Source: Aquimonas sp041395245
GTDB lineage: Bacteria; Pseudomonadota; Gammaproteobacteria; Xanthomonadales; Xanthomonadaceae
DNA length: 64,000 nt
Assembly (NCBI GenBank): GCA_041395245.1
Contig: JAWLAY010000007.1
Coordinates: forward strand, 1 to 64,000
Direction: 5' to 3'
Position numbers and translations under genes: made by a program. Position 1 is the first letter of the stretch, and every line of letters begins with the position of its first letter. This document shows, piece after piece, positions 44,676 to 54,520 of this stretch. The notes under the pieces are model-generated. The model saw only the letters and a list, made by a program, of their open reading frames with translations, did no database searches and had not been told where the DNA came from.

Positions 44676-45809
44676 ATGCTTACCCGCTCGAATACGATCC
44701 TTGCTGTTGCGCTGCTTTTCGCCCTCACCGCTTGCGGCGGCGAGGCGCCCACTGATGCCAAACCCAAACCCGCCGCGCCGCTGCAATTGGTGGCGGAAGA
44801 CGTGCTGGTGCTGGATGCGCAGTCGTTGGCGCAGGGTCCGGTGATTTCCGGTTCACTGCAGCCCGAGTTGCGCGCTGATCTGCGTGCGGAAGTGGCGGGC
44901 GTGGTGCTGGAAGTGCTGAAGGACAACGGCGATGCGGTGGCCAAGGGTGATCTGTTGATTCGCCTGGACCCGACCGCGATTCGCGACAAGCTGTTGTCCG
45001 CGCAGGAAGCGGAGCGCGCGGCTGCGGTGGCGATGGAACAGTCCGAGCGTCAGCTCAAGCGCATGCAGTCTATGGCCGGGCAAGGTCTGGTTGCGACCGA
45101 GGCGCTGGAAAACGCCGAGGCCAAGCGCAACCAGGCGCAGTCGGATCTGGCGTCGGCGCGCGCTCGCGTGGTCGAAGCGCGTCAGCAATTGGAGAAAACC
45201 GAGGTCCGCGCGCCCTTCGATGGCGTGGTCGGCGCGCGGGTGGTGTCGGCGGGCGATACGGCGCAGATCGGCAAGGAGCTGCTGACCGTGCTGGACATCG
45301 CCACCATGCGCTTCGAGGGCCATATCGCGGCAGATCAGGTCGGTCGCGTGCAACCGGGTGCGGCGGTGGGTTTTCGCGTCAACGGCTATCCCGACCGGCG
45401 TTTTGATGGTCAGGTGCAGCGGGTCAATCCGGTCGCCGATGCCGCAACCCGGCAGGTGCAGGTGCTGGTCAGCCTGCCGAAGACCGATGTGACCTGGGTG
45501 GCCGGCCTGTATGCCGAAGGGCGCATCGATGTGGCGTCACGCCCGGCCCTGCTGGTGCCGGAGTCGGCGGTCGTCAATGAAGGCGATACGCACAGCGTCT
45601 GGCAGGTGCAGGACGGCGTGCTGCACAAGGTGGCGATTCAACTCGGTGAGCGCGACGAGCGCCTGGGGCGTTACGAGGTGCTGAGCGGCCTGAGCGCGGG
45701 CGCACAGGTGCTGCGCCATCCCTTGGGTGCGGTGAAGGACGGTGCCACGGTGCAGTTCGCCAGCGACATCGCGGCGAGCACCACACCGGCCGTGTCGACG
45801 GGGAACTGA
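44676..45809 (+). CDS. RND efflux periplasmic adaptor (MFP), lipoprotein
   Basis: 377 residues with a lipobox (LLFALTACGGEAP; Cys about residue 21), so anchored in the inner membrane. Barrel-sandwich hybrid around LRAEVAGVVLEVLKDNGDAV, a coiled-coil hairpin (EAERAAAVAMEQSERQLKRM then EAKRNQAQSDLASARARVVE) and KTEVRAPFDGVVGARVVSAG on return, then a beta-barrel domain. It links the inner-membrane RND pump to an outer-membrane channel. The ATG at 44676 gives the lipoprotein start; the longer frame has no signal. The RND gene follows after 3 bases. Confidence 0.93.
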   Translation: MLTRSNTILAVALLFALTACGGEAPTDAKPKPAAPLQLVAEDVLVLDAQSLAQGPVISGSLQPELRADLRAEVAGVVLEVLKDNGDAVAKGDLLIRLDPTAIRDKLLSAQEAERAAAVAMEQSERQLKRMQSMAGQGLVATEALENAEAKRNQAQSDLASARARVVEARQQLEKTEVRAPFDGVVGARVVSAGDTAQIGKELLTVLDIATMRFEGHIAADQVGRVQPGAAVGFRVNGYPDRRFDGQVQRVNPVADAATRQVQVLVSLPKTDVTWVAGLYAEGRIDVASRPALLVPESAVVNEGDTHSVWQVQDGVLHKVAIQLGERDERLGRYEVLSGLSAGAQVLRHPLGAVKDGATVQFASDIAASTTPAVSTGN

Positions 45810-45812
45810 TCG

Positions 45813-48800
45813 ATGTTCCTGTCCGAGTTCAGTATCAAGCGCCCCGTAGTCACGGTGGTCATCACGCTGGCGTTGATGGTGTTTGGCTGGTTCGCCCTGA
45901 AGGATCTGAAGACCAATCAGACGCCGGATGTGCAGCCGCCCGTGTTGCTGGTGAGTATTCCGTATCCCGGTGCGTCACCGGAGACGGTGGAACGTGAAGT
46001 GCTGAACCGTATTGAGGATTCGCTGGCCTCGATCTCGGGCATTCGCGATATCCGCTCGTATGCGCGCGACAGTTTCGCCACCATCGTGGTGATCTTCGAG
46101 TTCGACAAGAACCTGATCGAAGCCGCGCAGGAAATCCGCGACGCGATTGCCACGGTGCGCGACAAACTGCCGACGGAAATGAAGGAGCCGTATCTGCGCC
46201 GGGTCGATCCCAGCGCGCAGCCGGTGATGAACATCGCGCTGTCGAGTACCGAAGTCTCCGCCACCGAGCTTTCGCGGCTGGCCGAGGACGTGATCGCACG
46301 CGAATTGCGCACCGTGCCCGGCGTGGCGCAGGTGGAACTGAATGGCGAACAGATCCGCGAAATGACCGTGCTGCTGCGCAGTGCCGCCATGCGCGAAGCC
46401 AACGTCTCGGTGGCCGAAGTGCTGAATGCGCTGCGGGCGCAGAATCTGGCCGCGCCGGTCGGTCGCGTCGAGTCCGATCTGGCCGAGCAGTCCATCCGCT
46501 TGCTGGGTCGTCTGCAGGATGTGCGTGACTTCGAGAGCGTGATCGTCAAGACGCGTGGTGATGCCGCCGTGCGCCTGGGGCAGATCGCCCGCATCGAGGA
46601 CGGTCATGCCGAGCAGCGCAGCTATTCGCTGTTGAACGGCGAACCTTCCGTGGGCGTGCAGGTGACCAAATCGCGCGAGGCCAGCACGGTCAGCGTCACC
46701 GATGAGCTGCTGGCGCAGATCGACGCGCTGAAGCCGCGTCTGCCGGCGGGTGTGGCCGTGAAGATCGTCTTCAACGAGGGCCAGTTCGTGCGCTCGTCCT
46801 TGAACAATGTGATCGAGGCGCTGACGCTGGGCGCGGGCCTCACCATCCTCACGGTCTACATCTTCCTCAATTCCTGGCGCTCCACCGTCATCACGGCCTT
46901 GGCCTTGCCAACCTCGGTGCTGGCGGCGTTCATCGCGGTGTGGGTCAGCGGCTTCACCCTCAACTTCATGACCTTGCTGGGCCTGAGCCTGGCGATTGGC
47001 GTGCTGATCGACGACGCCATCGTGGTGCGCGAAAACATCGTGCGGCACATGGAAATGGGCAAGGACGCCATCACCGCCTCCCGCGAGGGCACGGCGGAAA
47101 TCGGTCTGGCGGTGATGGCCACCACCTTCGCGATCATCGCGGTGTTCATCCCGGTCGCGTTCATGGACGGCATGTCGGGCCAGTGGTTCAAGCCCTTTGG
47201 CTTGACCGTGGCCACCTCGGTGCTGGTGTCGCTGTTCATTTCCTTCAGCCTCGATCCGATGCTGTCGGCCTACTGGGGCGACAACCACGGCATGCAGCCG
47301 CACACCTCGCGCATCGGCAAATCGCTGGAGCGTTTCAATCGCTGGTTTGATCGCCAGGCCGAAGGCTACTCACGCGTGATCAACTGGGCCTTGCATCACC
47401 GCCTGTCGATGTGGGGCCTCGCCCTGGGTGCGCTGCTGGGCGCATTCGTGATGATTGCCACGCAGTCGGTCGGTTCGAGTTTTCTGCCCGACTCCGACAA
47501 CGGCGGCATGCAGATTGAAGTGACGGCGCCAGCGGGTTCCAGTCTGGCCTATACCCGCATCAAGGCGGAGCAAGCCGCCGCGCTCGCGCGCCAACTGCCG
47601 GAGGTCAACTACACCCAGACCACGGTCGGCACCGATGGCAACGTCAGCAAGGCCGAGATCTACATCGACCTGGTCGATCAGGATCAGCGCAACCGCCGCG
47701 CCAAGGAGATCGCGGCAGAGCTGCGCGGCTCGATCAGCAGCCTGATCGGTGCGGAGTTCAACGTCACCGACGATCTGAACAACGGTGGACAGAAACCGCT
47801 GCAAATCCAGTTCCGTGGCCCGGACAGTCGCAAGCTCACCGAGCTGGTGACCGCGTTCATGCAGCAATTGCGGCAGGTTCCGGGCGCGGTCGATGTCGGC
47901 CTCTCCACCCAGGAAGCCAAGCCGGAACTGCAGGTCAATATCGACCGTGGATTGGCGTCCAGCCTCGGCATCTCGATGAGCGACGCCGCCACCGCGCTGC
48001 GGGTGGCGTTTGCCGGGGTGGAGATCGGCGATTGGGTCGATCCGACCGGCGAGACGCGCAATGTCTCGGTGCGCCTGGCACCGGAAGACCGCGTCGCGGC
48101 CGAAGATCTGGAAACCCTGCCGATCATCACCACCGGCACCGATATCGTGCCGCTCAAGCAGATCGCCAGCATTACCCTGGGCAAAGGACCCTCGACCATC
48201 GAACACTTCAATCGCGAGAACACCATCGCGGTGACCGCCAACGTGCAGGGCCGCAGCTTCGGCGAAGTCTATGGCGAGGCGATGGCGCTGGCGGGCGCGA
48301 TGGACTTTCCGCCCGGTTACGATCTGGTGGTCGGTGGCGCCGGACGCGATCAGCAGGAGGTATTCGGCAGCATCCTGCGCGCGCTGGGTGTCGCCGTGAT
48401 GCTGATGTATCTGATCCTGGTGGTGCAGTTCCACAGCTTCCTGGTGCCGGTTGCCATCATGCTGTCCCTGCCGCTGTCGCTGATCGGCGTGGTGCTGGCG
48501 CTGAAGTTCACCGGCGCCACACTGAATCTGATGAGTCTGATCGGCGTGGTGATGCTGATGGGTCTGGTGGCGAAGAACGCCATCCTGCTGATCGACTTCG
48601 CCCGCAAGAAGGAAGCCGAGGGCATGGATCGCGAGGCCGCCCTGATCATGGCCGGTCGTGAGCGCCTGCGTCCCATCCTGATGACCACCTTCGCCCTGGT
48701 CGCGGGCATGCTGCCGGTGGCCATCGGTCTGGGCGAAGGCTCGGACTTCTACCGCCCACTCGGCATCGCCATCATCGGCGGCACCATCACCTCGACCGTG

Positions 48801-48926
48801 CTGACCCTACTGGTCGTGCCGACCTTCTACGACAGCTTTGAAACCCGTCGCGAGCGGTTGGGCGCGTGGCTGCGACGGATATCGGGTTCGGCATCGGCGC
48901 AGCCCGCAGGTCTCAGTCAACACTGA
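45813..48926 (+). CDS. RND efflux pump, inner-membrane transporter (HAE-1/AcrB-like)
   Basis: 1037 residues, full length. Starts MFLSEFSIKRPVVTVVITLA. The twelve helices fall in two sets (residues about 330-540 and 860-1025) with two large periplasmic loops. The proton-relay Asp residues are in LGLSLAIGVLIDDAIVVREN, and motifs such as GEGSDFYRPLGIAIIGGTIT sit at the end. Exports drugs, detergents or other small molecules with proton import. No outer-membrane channel gene is next to it, so a TolC-like protein from elsewhere is probably used. Confidence 0.96.
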   Translation: MFLSEFSIKRPVVTVVITLALMVFGWFALKDLKTNQTPDVQPPVLLVSIPYPGASPETVEREVLNRIEDSLASISGIRDIRSYARDSFATIVVIFEFDKNLIEAAQEIRDAIATVRDKLPTEMKEPYLRRVDPSAQPVMNIALSSTEVSATELSRLAEDVIARELRTVPGVAQVELNGEQIREMTVLLRSAAMREANVSVAEVLNALRAQNLAAPVGRVESDLAEQSIRLLGRLQDVRDFESVIVKTRGDAAVRLGQIARIEDGHAEQRSYSLLNGEPSVGVQVTKSREASTVSVTDELLAQIDALKPRLPAGVAVKIVFNEGQFVRSSLNNVIEALTLGAGLTILTVYIFLNSWRSTVITALALPTSVLAAFIAVWVSGFTLNFMTLLGLSLAIGVLIDDAIVVRENIVRHMEMGKDAITASREGTAEIGLAVMATTFAIIAVFIPVAFMDGMSGQWFKPFGLTVATSVLVSLFISFSLDPMLSAYWGDNHGMQPHTSRIGKSLERFNRWFDRQAEGYSRVINWALHHRLSMWGLALGALLGAFVMIATQSVGSSFLPDSDNGGMQIEVTAPAGSSLAYTRIKAEQAAALARQLPEVNYTQTTVGTDGNVSKAEIYIDLVDQDQRNRRAKEIAAELRGSISSLIGAEFNVTDDLNNGGQKPLQIQFRGPDSRKLTELVTAFMQQLRQVPGAVDVGLSTQEAKPELQVNIDRGLASSLGISMSDAATALRVAFAGVEIGDWVDPTGETRNVSVRLAPEDRVAAEDLETLPIITTGTDIVPLKQIASITLGKGPSTIEHFNRENTIAVTANVQGRSFGEVYGEAMALAGAMDFPPGYDLVVGGAGRDQQEVFGSILRALGVAVMLMYLILVVQFHSFLVPVAIMLSLPLSLIGVVLALKFTGATLNLMSLIGVVMLMGLVAKNAILLIDFARKKEAEGMDREAALIMAGRERLRPILMTTFALVAGMLPVAIGLGEGSDFYRPLGIAIIGGTITSTVLTLLVVPTFYDSFETRRERLGAWLRRISGSASAQPAGLSQH

Positions 48927-48961
48927 GCGATTGAACCCAGCGGCTGCATGACAAGGCGGCT

Positions 48962-50095
48962 CTACTCACCCAGAGCCGCTGTAATCTCCGGACTCAAGCG
49001 CTCGGCAAGCCGCTGCCGTCCCGCATTGTTGTGATGGTGAAAGTCCCAGAATGCCGTGCAGTCGGTGCGGCCTTCCGTAATGAAATCCCAGGTGTGGTCG
49101 AGCAGCACGATCTCACCGGCATCCTGCAGGGGCTGCAGGATCGACAAGACCCAGGCATGCCGGTCTGGCGCATAGACGTCCTGCAACCATGCGCCGTGCA
49201 TCGGTAGCAGCACCACGACCGGCGGCCTTGCGGTGGCCCAGGCGCGAAGCTGCGTCTGGACCGTCGTGCGTAATTGCGCCTCCGCCTCGGTCGGCTGACC
49301 GGCGAGCGCTGCCGCATGCCCCCAGCGTTGTTCGACCGGTACCCGAGGCAGGCCAGCGCAGGCCTGCTGCAGGCGTGGCTCGCCGTCGCGCTGGCCTGCC
49401 AACGGGTCGCAATCGCTGACCCGATTCAGTGGCACGGCGCACAGGTCGCGTTGTTCGTCGACATTGGTCTGCAGCGCCAGCCAATGATCTTGCTGGTTCC
49501 ACCATGCAAGGTCCTTGCGGCGTGGTCCGAAATGGCGCAGCAGGTCGGACACGTCGTCACGCCAGGCCATCAAGGCCGACGCCACGGCATAGGTCTCGGG
49601 CTGGCCACGTTGCAGGGGAATGAATTCAGCAACCCGGTCGGTGTCCTGCCAGGTCCGCCAAGGGGTGACGATGCCAAGCTCGTAGTGGCCGTTGAACACA
49701 CCGCCAAACGAGGCCACCGACAGCCCGATCACCACGCCACGCAACTCGGGGTGCTCGCGCTTCAACCATTGCTGCTGGATGGCCAGAGTCAGCCAGTGCG
49801 AACCCGGCATGCTCAGGTTCAGATGGGTCTGACCTTGCGCCTGCGCGGCGGCAAAGAGGCCAGCATGATCGATCCCGTAGACCGCCCGCGAGTCACCCAC
49901 CGTCACGAAATCGATCTGTCGCGCGCGTGGATCACGCAATCCGGCCAGCTTGCGTTGGCTGGTGCCCGCGTGGCTGTTCGGTTTGGCGTAGGGCGACCAG
50001 AGCTGGGCGCGAAATGCCCATTCCAGCGCGAGCACGATCAAGATGGGCAAGGCCAGCATCAGCAGCGCACGAAGCGGAAAGCGGGACAGGTTCAT
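48962..50095 (-). CDS. SGNH/AlgX-like membrane-anchored protein, partner of the MBOAT
   Basis: 377 residues. One N-terminal helix (LRALLMLALPILIVLALEWA), then an SGNH-hydrolase-like domain with the block I motif FVTVGDSRAVYGID (GDS) and a terminal DFHHHNNAGRQRLAE carrying the D/H pair. Proteins of this kind (AlgX/AlgJ, DltD, PatB) receive an acyl group from an MBOAT and pass it to a surface polymer. It lies 2 bases after the MBOAT gene, so the two work together. Polymer and acyl group are unknown. Confidence 0.8.
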   Translation of the reverse strand: MNLSRFPLRALLMLALPILIVLALEWAFRAQLWSPYAKPNSHAGTSQRKLAGLRDPRARQIDFVTVGDSRAVYGIDHAGLFAAAQAQGQTHLNLSMPGSHWLTLAIQQQWLKREHPELRGVVIGLSVASFGGVFNGHYELGIVTPWRTWQDTDRVAEFIPLQRGQPETYAVASALMAWRDDVSDLLRHFGPRRKDLAWWNQQDHWLALQTNVDEQRDLCAVPLNRVSDCDPLAGQRDGEPRLQQACAGLPRVPVEQRWGHAAALAGQPTEAEAQLRTTVQTQLRAWATARPPVVVLLPMHGAWLQDVYAPDRHAWVLSILQPLQDAGEIVLLDHTWDFITEGRTDCTAFWDFHHHNNAGRQRLAERLSPEITAALGE

Positions 50096-50097
50096 GC

Positions 50098-51498
50098 TCA
50101 GAACTGAAAGTAGATGAAGGGGCTGGATTGCGTCGGCGCAAACCAGATCATCGCCAGCGCCACACCGGTGAGCACCATGACGAACAGCGGACCACGGCTG
50201 CGCGACACACGTTCCAGCCAGTGACCCCAGGCACTCAGCGCATGAATGATCCACAGCAACGCCAGCGCGAGCATGCCGTAAGCGACCGATTCGTCCGGCG
50301 TCGCCCAGCCTCCGCCCAACGCGGCGAAAACCGACAGTGCACGGTCAAAGTCGGCGGCGCGGAAAAACACCCAGGCCACGCAGACCAACTGGAAGCTGAC
50401 GAAAACGCGCAGCCATGAGGCGAAGCGACCGCCGCGGAACAGGCTTGGAAAACGCGCCATCAGCACGCGCTCAACCGCCAGATAGGCGCCATGCAGCCCG
50501 CCCCAGATCACGAAGTTCCAGCTCGCGCCATGCCACAGGCCACCCAGCAACATGGTCAGCATCAGATTGATGCGCGTGCGACCCGCGCTGCCCCGATTGC
50601 CGCCCAGCGAGATGTACAGGTAATCACGCAACCAGCGCGACAGCGTCATGTGCCAGCGTCGCCAGAAGTCCTGAATGGTCTGCGCGGTGTAGGGGTGATC
50701 GAAGTTCTGCGGAAAGCGGAAGCCCATCAGCAGCGCCGCACCGATGGCGATGTCGGTGTAGCCGGAAAAGTCGAAATAGATCTGGAAGGCGAACGCGTAG
50801 ATGGCGCGCAGGGTGATCCACGCATCCGGGTTGGCGAGCGTGCCGTCGAACACCGGATCGACCCACACGGCGAGGTTGTCGGCCAGCACGACCTTCTTGA
50901 GATAGCCGAACGCCATCAGGCTCAGTCCACGCTGGATCTGCGCCCAGTCCGGTCGCGGTTGGCGATCCAGCTCGCTGAAGAACTCGGTGTCGCGCACGAT
51001 CGGCCCGGCCACCAACTGCGGCCAGAACGCCACGAACAGGGCGTAGTCGAGCAGACTCTGACGCGGCGGTGAAACGCCGCGATACACGTCCAGCGTGTAG
51101 GACAGGCTCTGGAACGTGTAGAAGCTGATGCCGACCGGCAACAGCACGTCGAGCGCAGTCAACTGCCAGTCCATGCCCAGCAAGGTCGCCGCGCCGTTCC
51201 AGTTGGCGATCAGGAAGTTGGCGTATTTGAAGAATGCCAACACACCCAGATTTGCACCCAGACTGAGCCACAGCAAGCGACGCGGGTTCGCGACCTTCAC
51301 CATGCCTAGGCCGATGCGGTAGTCCAGCACGGTGGAAAACAGGATCAGGCCGAGGTACATCCAGTTCCACTGGCCGTAGAACCAGTAGCTGCAGGCCAGC
51401 AAGCCGACCTTCTGCAAGCTCGGCCAGCCACGCAGGCCGTGGTAAAGCGCCAGCGAGACAATCAGGAAAAGTGCGAAATCGATCGAGTTGAACAGCAT
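50098..51498 (-). CDS. MBOAT-family membrane O-acyltransferase (AlgI/DltB-like)
   Basis: 466 residues, about 11 helices. Starts MLFNSIDFALFLIVSLALYH, the AlgI-type opening. Conserved blocks: LPVGISFYTFQSLSYTLDVY, AFQIYFDFSGYTDIAIGAAL, FWRRWHMTLSRWLRDYLYI and the catalytic His in LGGLWHGASWNFVIWGGLHG. It transfers an acyl chain across the inner membrane for attachment to an extracytoplasmic polymer. Start at 51498 is the first with the family N-terminus. Pairs with the SGNH gene just downstream. Confidence 0.95.
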   Translation of the reverse strand: MLFNSIDFALFLIVSLALYHGLRGWPSLQKVGLLACSYWFYGQWNWMYLGLILFSTVLDYRIGLGMVKVANPRRLLWLSLGANLGVLAFFKYANFLIANWNGAATLLGMDWQLTALDVLLPVGISFYTFQSLSYTLDVYRGVSPPRQSLLDYALFVAFWPQLVAGPIVRDTEFFSELDRQPRPDWAQIQRGLSLMAFGYLKKVVLADNLAVWVDPVFDGTLANPDAWITLRAIYAFAFQIYFDFSGYTDIAIGAALLMGFRFPQNFDHPYTAQTIQDFWRRWHMTLSRWLRDYLYISLGGNRGSAGRTRINLMLTMLLGGLWHGASWNFVIWGGLHGAYLAVERVLMARFPSLFRGGRFASWLRVFVSFQLVCVAWVFFRAADFDRALSVFAALGGGWATPDESVAYGMLALALLWIIHALSAWGHWLERVSRSRGPLFVMVLTGVALAMIWFAPTQSSPFIYFQF

Positions 51499-51649
51499 GC
51501 GCATGCCCCGCCAGCGGGCGCGCATTGTCGGTCAAAGCACCCCGCCGCCGCTACCAACGGAACGCCTCAGCGCGGTTCGACGCGCCATCGGTCGCGCTGC
51601 CGCGTGTGCTCAGCCAGGCAAAGACTTCCGCCAGCGACCGCGCGTCCTC

Positions 51650-53827
51650 TCAGCCACCCAGCAGCACGTGGCATTGCGCGGGACTGAGCGACCATTGCTG
51701 GTCAAGCGCATGGGTATCGCCACTGCCGTCGATCGCCAGCCACGGTCCTTGTCTTGGCGCATCCGGCCAGCGCGAAAGCCAATGTCGATGGAACGGATGA
51801 TCCGCGGCCAACTCGTGGTCTGCAGGCCACCACAGCCAAAGCCGATGTGCCGACCTCGTTTCCAGCATGTTCCAGCGCGGATCATCGGGCGACAGTTCGG
51901 CCGGCAGAAACTGACGCTGCCGCAAGCGGCCATCCGGATCGAAATCGAGCGCGTACAAGCCTGCCCGCCACTCACGCAAGGGACGCGCATCCCAGGTGAA
52001 GTGCGCACGCTGCGGGCGCTCATCGATGAACAATTCCGGCGACGAGGCCCCATCCATCCGCCACTGTAACGAGGGTGTCTCCCGTTCACAGGCCAGACGC
52101 GGCGAATCCAGTTGCAAGGCGTTGACCGCCGTGTTCAGCACCTGCAGCAGTTCGCGCTTGTCGCAGACATTCAGTGGCAAGTCGGGTGGGATTGTGTTGT
52201 CCGAACAATCGGTGTCGGCATTGACCTCCGCGCCCCGGAAGACATCGCGGAATCGGGTGGGCATGTAGCGATCCGCCACACTCGCCGCCCACAAGGATCG
52301 GCCCAACAAGAATGGTGCGCCATGCTCGATGTCCAGCAAATCCAGCAAGGTGGGCGCGAGATCGACCTGCGCAGAGACGGCGTTGATCGACGTAGGCAAT
52401 GCCTCGGCACCGATCACGATCAGCGGCAGGCGCCGGTCATCCACCGCCTCACCAAACAGATCGCGCATCTCGGGGTTGGGAAACACATGATGGTCGGCGG
52501 TGATCACCAGCACGGTGTCCTTGAATACGCCACGCTGGCGCAGGCGCTCGACCCAGGCGCCGACCAACTGGTCGGTGCAATGTGCGGCCTGCAGGAATTG
52601 CGCGTCGGAATGCGCGTAGGGAGCGCATTCTGGATAGCGAAATCCCGGCAGGTGCATGCCCAGCGTCAGCAGACTCAGATTGAAAGGCTGCCCGCTGGCT
52701 TGCAGGCGTTCCCACTGCTGTTCCGCCTGCGCCAGCAGCTCGACGTCACTCAATCCCCAGTTCTGTTCGTCCACCGGTAGCCCGATGGACTGCCAGTGAC
52801 GAAGTCCGTATTGCTCGCTGTAGCCATGCGCCTGCAGAAAGGCGCCCTTGCCGGCAAACCCCATTTCCGCTCCGCCCAGCCAGACATTGCGGTAGCCAGC
52901 ACGCTGCAACACATCGCCCAGGCAGCTCATGCGCGCAAATACCGTGTCCCCTGCGGCCATGCTATCGCTGTCGTGTTGGAACGGAAGCAGGGTGCCGCAC
53001 TGACTGTTGGCGATGCCTTCGATGGTGATGAATGCACTGGCATGCAAATCGGTGTGCAGCCCGTATTGATGATCGAGCGCGCGCAGATTGGGCATCAGAT
53101 CCGGCCATTGCGGCAGGTCGAACAGGGCGCGTCCGCCGGATTCGAGGTAGAGCAGAATCAGATTCTTTGGCGCGGCGGGAGCGCGCACGGCGACCTTCTC
53201 CTTCGGCACCAGATCCAGATTCAGCCAGCCAACTGGCTGCCAGCGCTGCAACTGCGCCGCTGTCAGTTCGGTTGGCAAGGGCGTGAACCACGCCTGCGCA
53301 GCGCGCAGCAATTGATATTCGGGAAGGCCACCGCGCGCCAGCAGCAGCAAGGCCAGACCGGGTACGACGGCCATCATTGCGCCACGCCGTGGTCCCGAGG
53401 CGCCAACGCGCAAGACACGTTGCGCCCACACCGCCAGCAGGCCAAGGCCAGCAAACAGGGCAGCAATCGCCAGACCATACTGCGCCAATGCCAGTTGCAC
53501 CGAACGCCATTCGAGATGCAGGAACACGTCCACCGTGAAGCCCTGCCCGCTGAAGCTCACCAGCCCGGCATGCAGAACACGAAGGAAGATCGACACCAGC
53601 AGTACAACGGTCCACAGCGTCCGAGACCATGCCCCTTGCGTACGCTGCGCCGCGGCCCAAAGCAGCAGCAGCCAACCCGCCGTGGCAAACAGGTTCCACC
53701 ATTGCGCTTGCACATTGCCGCGCTGCCACTCCGCCCATTGCACTGGTGCCCACAGCACCAGACCAATCATCAGCCAGAACAGCAGGCGCCACCCAGGCGA
53801 ACTATTGCGGAAAAATCGTGATCGCAT
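51650..53827 (-). CDS. OpgB/MdoB-like phosphoglycerol transferase (sulfatase superfamily)
   Basis: 725 residues. Four or five N-terminal helices (LFWLMIGLVLWAPVQW and others), then an extracytoplasmic alkaline-phosphatase-fold domain. The metal site has LILLYLESGGRALFD (Glu). The nucleophile region is SAFITIEGIANSQCGTLLPF, the variant T-x-x-G-x-x-x-SQCG seen in OpgB rather than in LtaS. A second metal site is VITADHHVFPNPEM. OpgB moves phosphoglycerol from phosphatidylglycerol to periplasmic glucans. It precedes the MBOAT/SGNH pair by 151 bases on the same strand. Confidence 0.85.
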   Translation of the reverse strand: MRSRFFRNSSPGWRLLFWLMIGLVLWAPVQWAEWQRGNVQAQWWNLFATAGWLLLLWAAAQRTQGAWSRTLWTVVLLVSIFLRVLHAGLVSFSGQGFTVDVFLHLEWRSVQLALAQYGLAIAALFAGLGLLAVWAQRVLRVGASGPRRGAMMAVVPGLALLLLARGGLPEYQLLRAAQAWFTPLPTELTAAQLQRWQPVGWLNLDLVPKEKVAVRAPAAPKNLILLYLESGGRALFDLPQWPDLMPNLRALDHQYGLHTDLHASAFITIEGIANSQCGTLLPFQHDSDSMAAGDTVFARMSCLGDVLQRAGYRNVWLGGAEMGFAGKGAFLQAHGYSEQYGLRHWQSIGLPVDEQNWGLSDVELLAQAEQQWERLQASGQPFNLSLLTLGMHLPGFRYPECAPYAHSDAQFLQAAHCTDQLVGAWVERLRQRGVFKDTVLVITADHHVFPNPEMRDLFGEAVDDRRLPLIVIGAEALPTSINAVSAQVDLAPTLLDLLDIEHGAPFLLGRSLWAASVADRYMPTRFRDVFRGAEVNADTDCSDNTIPPDLPLNVCDKRELLQVLNTAVNALQLDSPRLACERETPSLQWRMDGASSPELFIDERPQRAHFTWDARPLREWRAGLYALDFDPDGRLRQRQFLPAELSPDDPRWNMLETRSAHRLWLWWPADHELAADHPFHRHWLSRWPDAPRQGPWLAIDGSGDTHALDQQWSLSPAQCHVLLGG

Positions 53828-53974
53828 GCGACATCCAGGAAACCGCTGGCAGAACAGCAGCGGACCAGGTAACGCAGCAACGCGAAACCCGGCTGACAAG
53901 CAGTGGATGCGCCCTCCCCAGGCAGGCGCGCGGATCGGACCGTGACCGGTCCGATCAGGACTGTAACAAAAACA

Positions 53975-54442
53975 TCACTCGGCGGCGCCCGTGAATCCCA
54001 TTTGCCGCCAGGCTTCAAACGCCACCACGGCGACCGCGTTGGAAAGATTCAGACTGCGGTTGTCCGGTCGCATCGGCAAGCGCAGGCGCTGCGCGTCGGG
54101 AATGCTGGCCAGCACGTCGGCAGGCAGACCACGCGTCTCGGGTCCGAACAGAAAGGCATCGTCGGACCGATAGCGGACATGGTCGTAACGCAGCGCATTG
54201 CGGGTCGACAAGGCAAACAGTCGGCCGGGTGCATGCGCATCGAGATAGTGCTGCAAGCTGTCATGCACCTGCAGGCGCGCAAACTCGTGGTAATCGAGAC
54301 CGGCACGCCGCAGTCGCTTGTCGTCGATCTCGAAGCCCAATGGACGGATCAGATGCAGTTCGAATCCGGTGTTGGCACAAAGACGAATGGCGTTGCCGGT
54401 GTTGGGCGGAATCTCGGGTTGGAACAGGACGATGGCAGGCAT
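53975..54442 (-). CDS. trmL: tRNA (cytidine(34)-2'-O)-methyltransferase
   Basis: 155 residues, a single SPOUT domain. Signatures: FQPEIPPNTGNAIRLCANTG at the start, LFGPETRGLPADVL at the knot, and LPMRPDNRSLNLSNAVAVVA at the end, the TrmL/YibK set. It methylates the 2'-O of the wobble nucleotide (C or cmnm5U at 34) of certain tRNA-Leu. Minus-strand gene, 146 bases downstream of nothing but the OpgB start region on its 3' side; monocistronic in appearance. Confidence 0.95.
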   Translation of the reverse strand: MPAIVLFQPEIPPNTGNAIRLCANTGFELHLIRPLGFEIDDKRLRRAGLDYHEFARLQVHDSLQHYLDAHAPGRLFALSTRNALRYDHVRYRSDDAFLFGPETRGLPADVLASIPDAQRLRLPMRPDNRSLNLSNAVAVVAFEAWRQMGFTGAAE

Positions 54443-54520
54443 GTCGACATTATGGCGTGTCCGCTGGATGCGACCGACAATGGGAACACGGACCGTCGGC
54501 GCGCCGTTGTCACGGCTGAT

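Noticed and set aside
51650..53827. Lipoteichoic acid synthase (LtaS)
   Set aside because: The nucleophile segment has the SQCG form of OpgB and not the LtaS pattern; organism appears Gram-negative.
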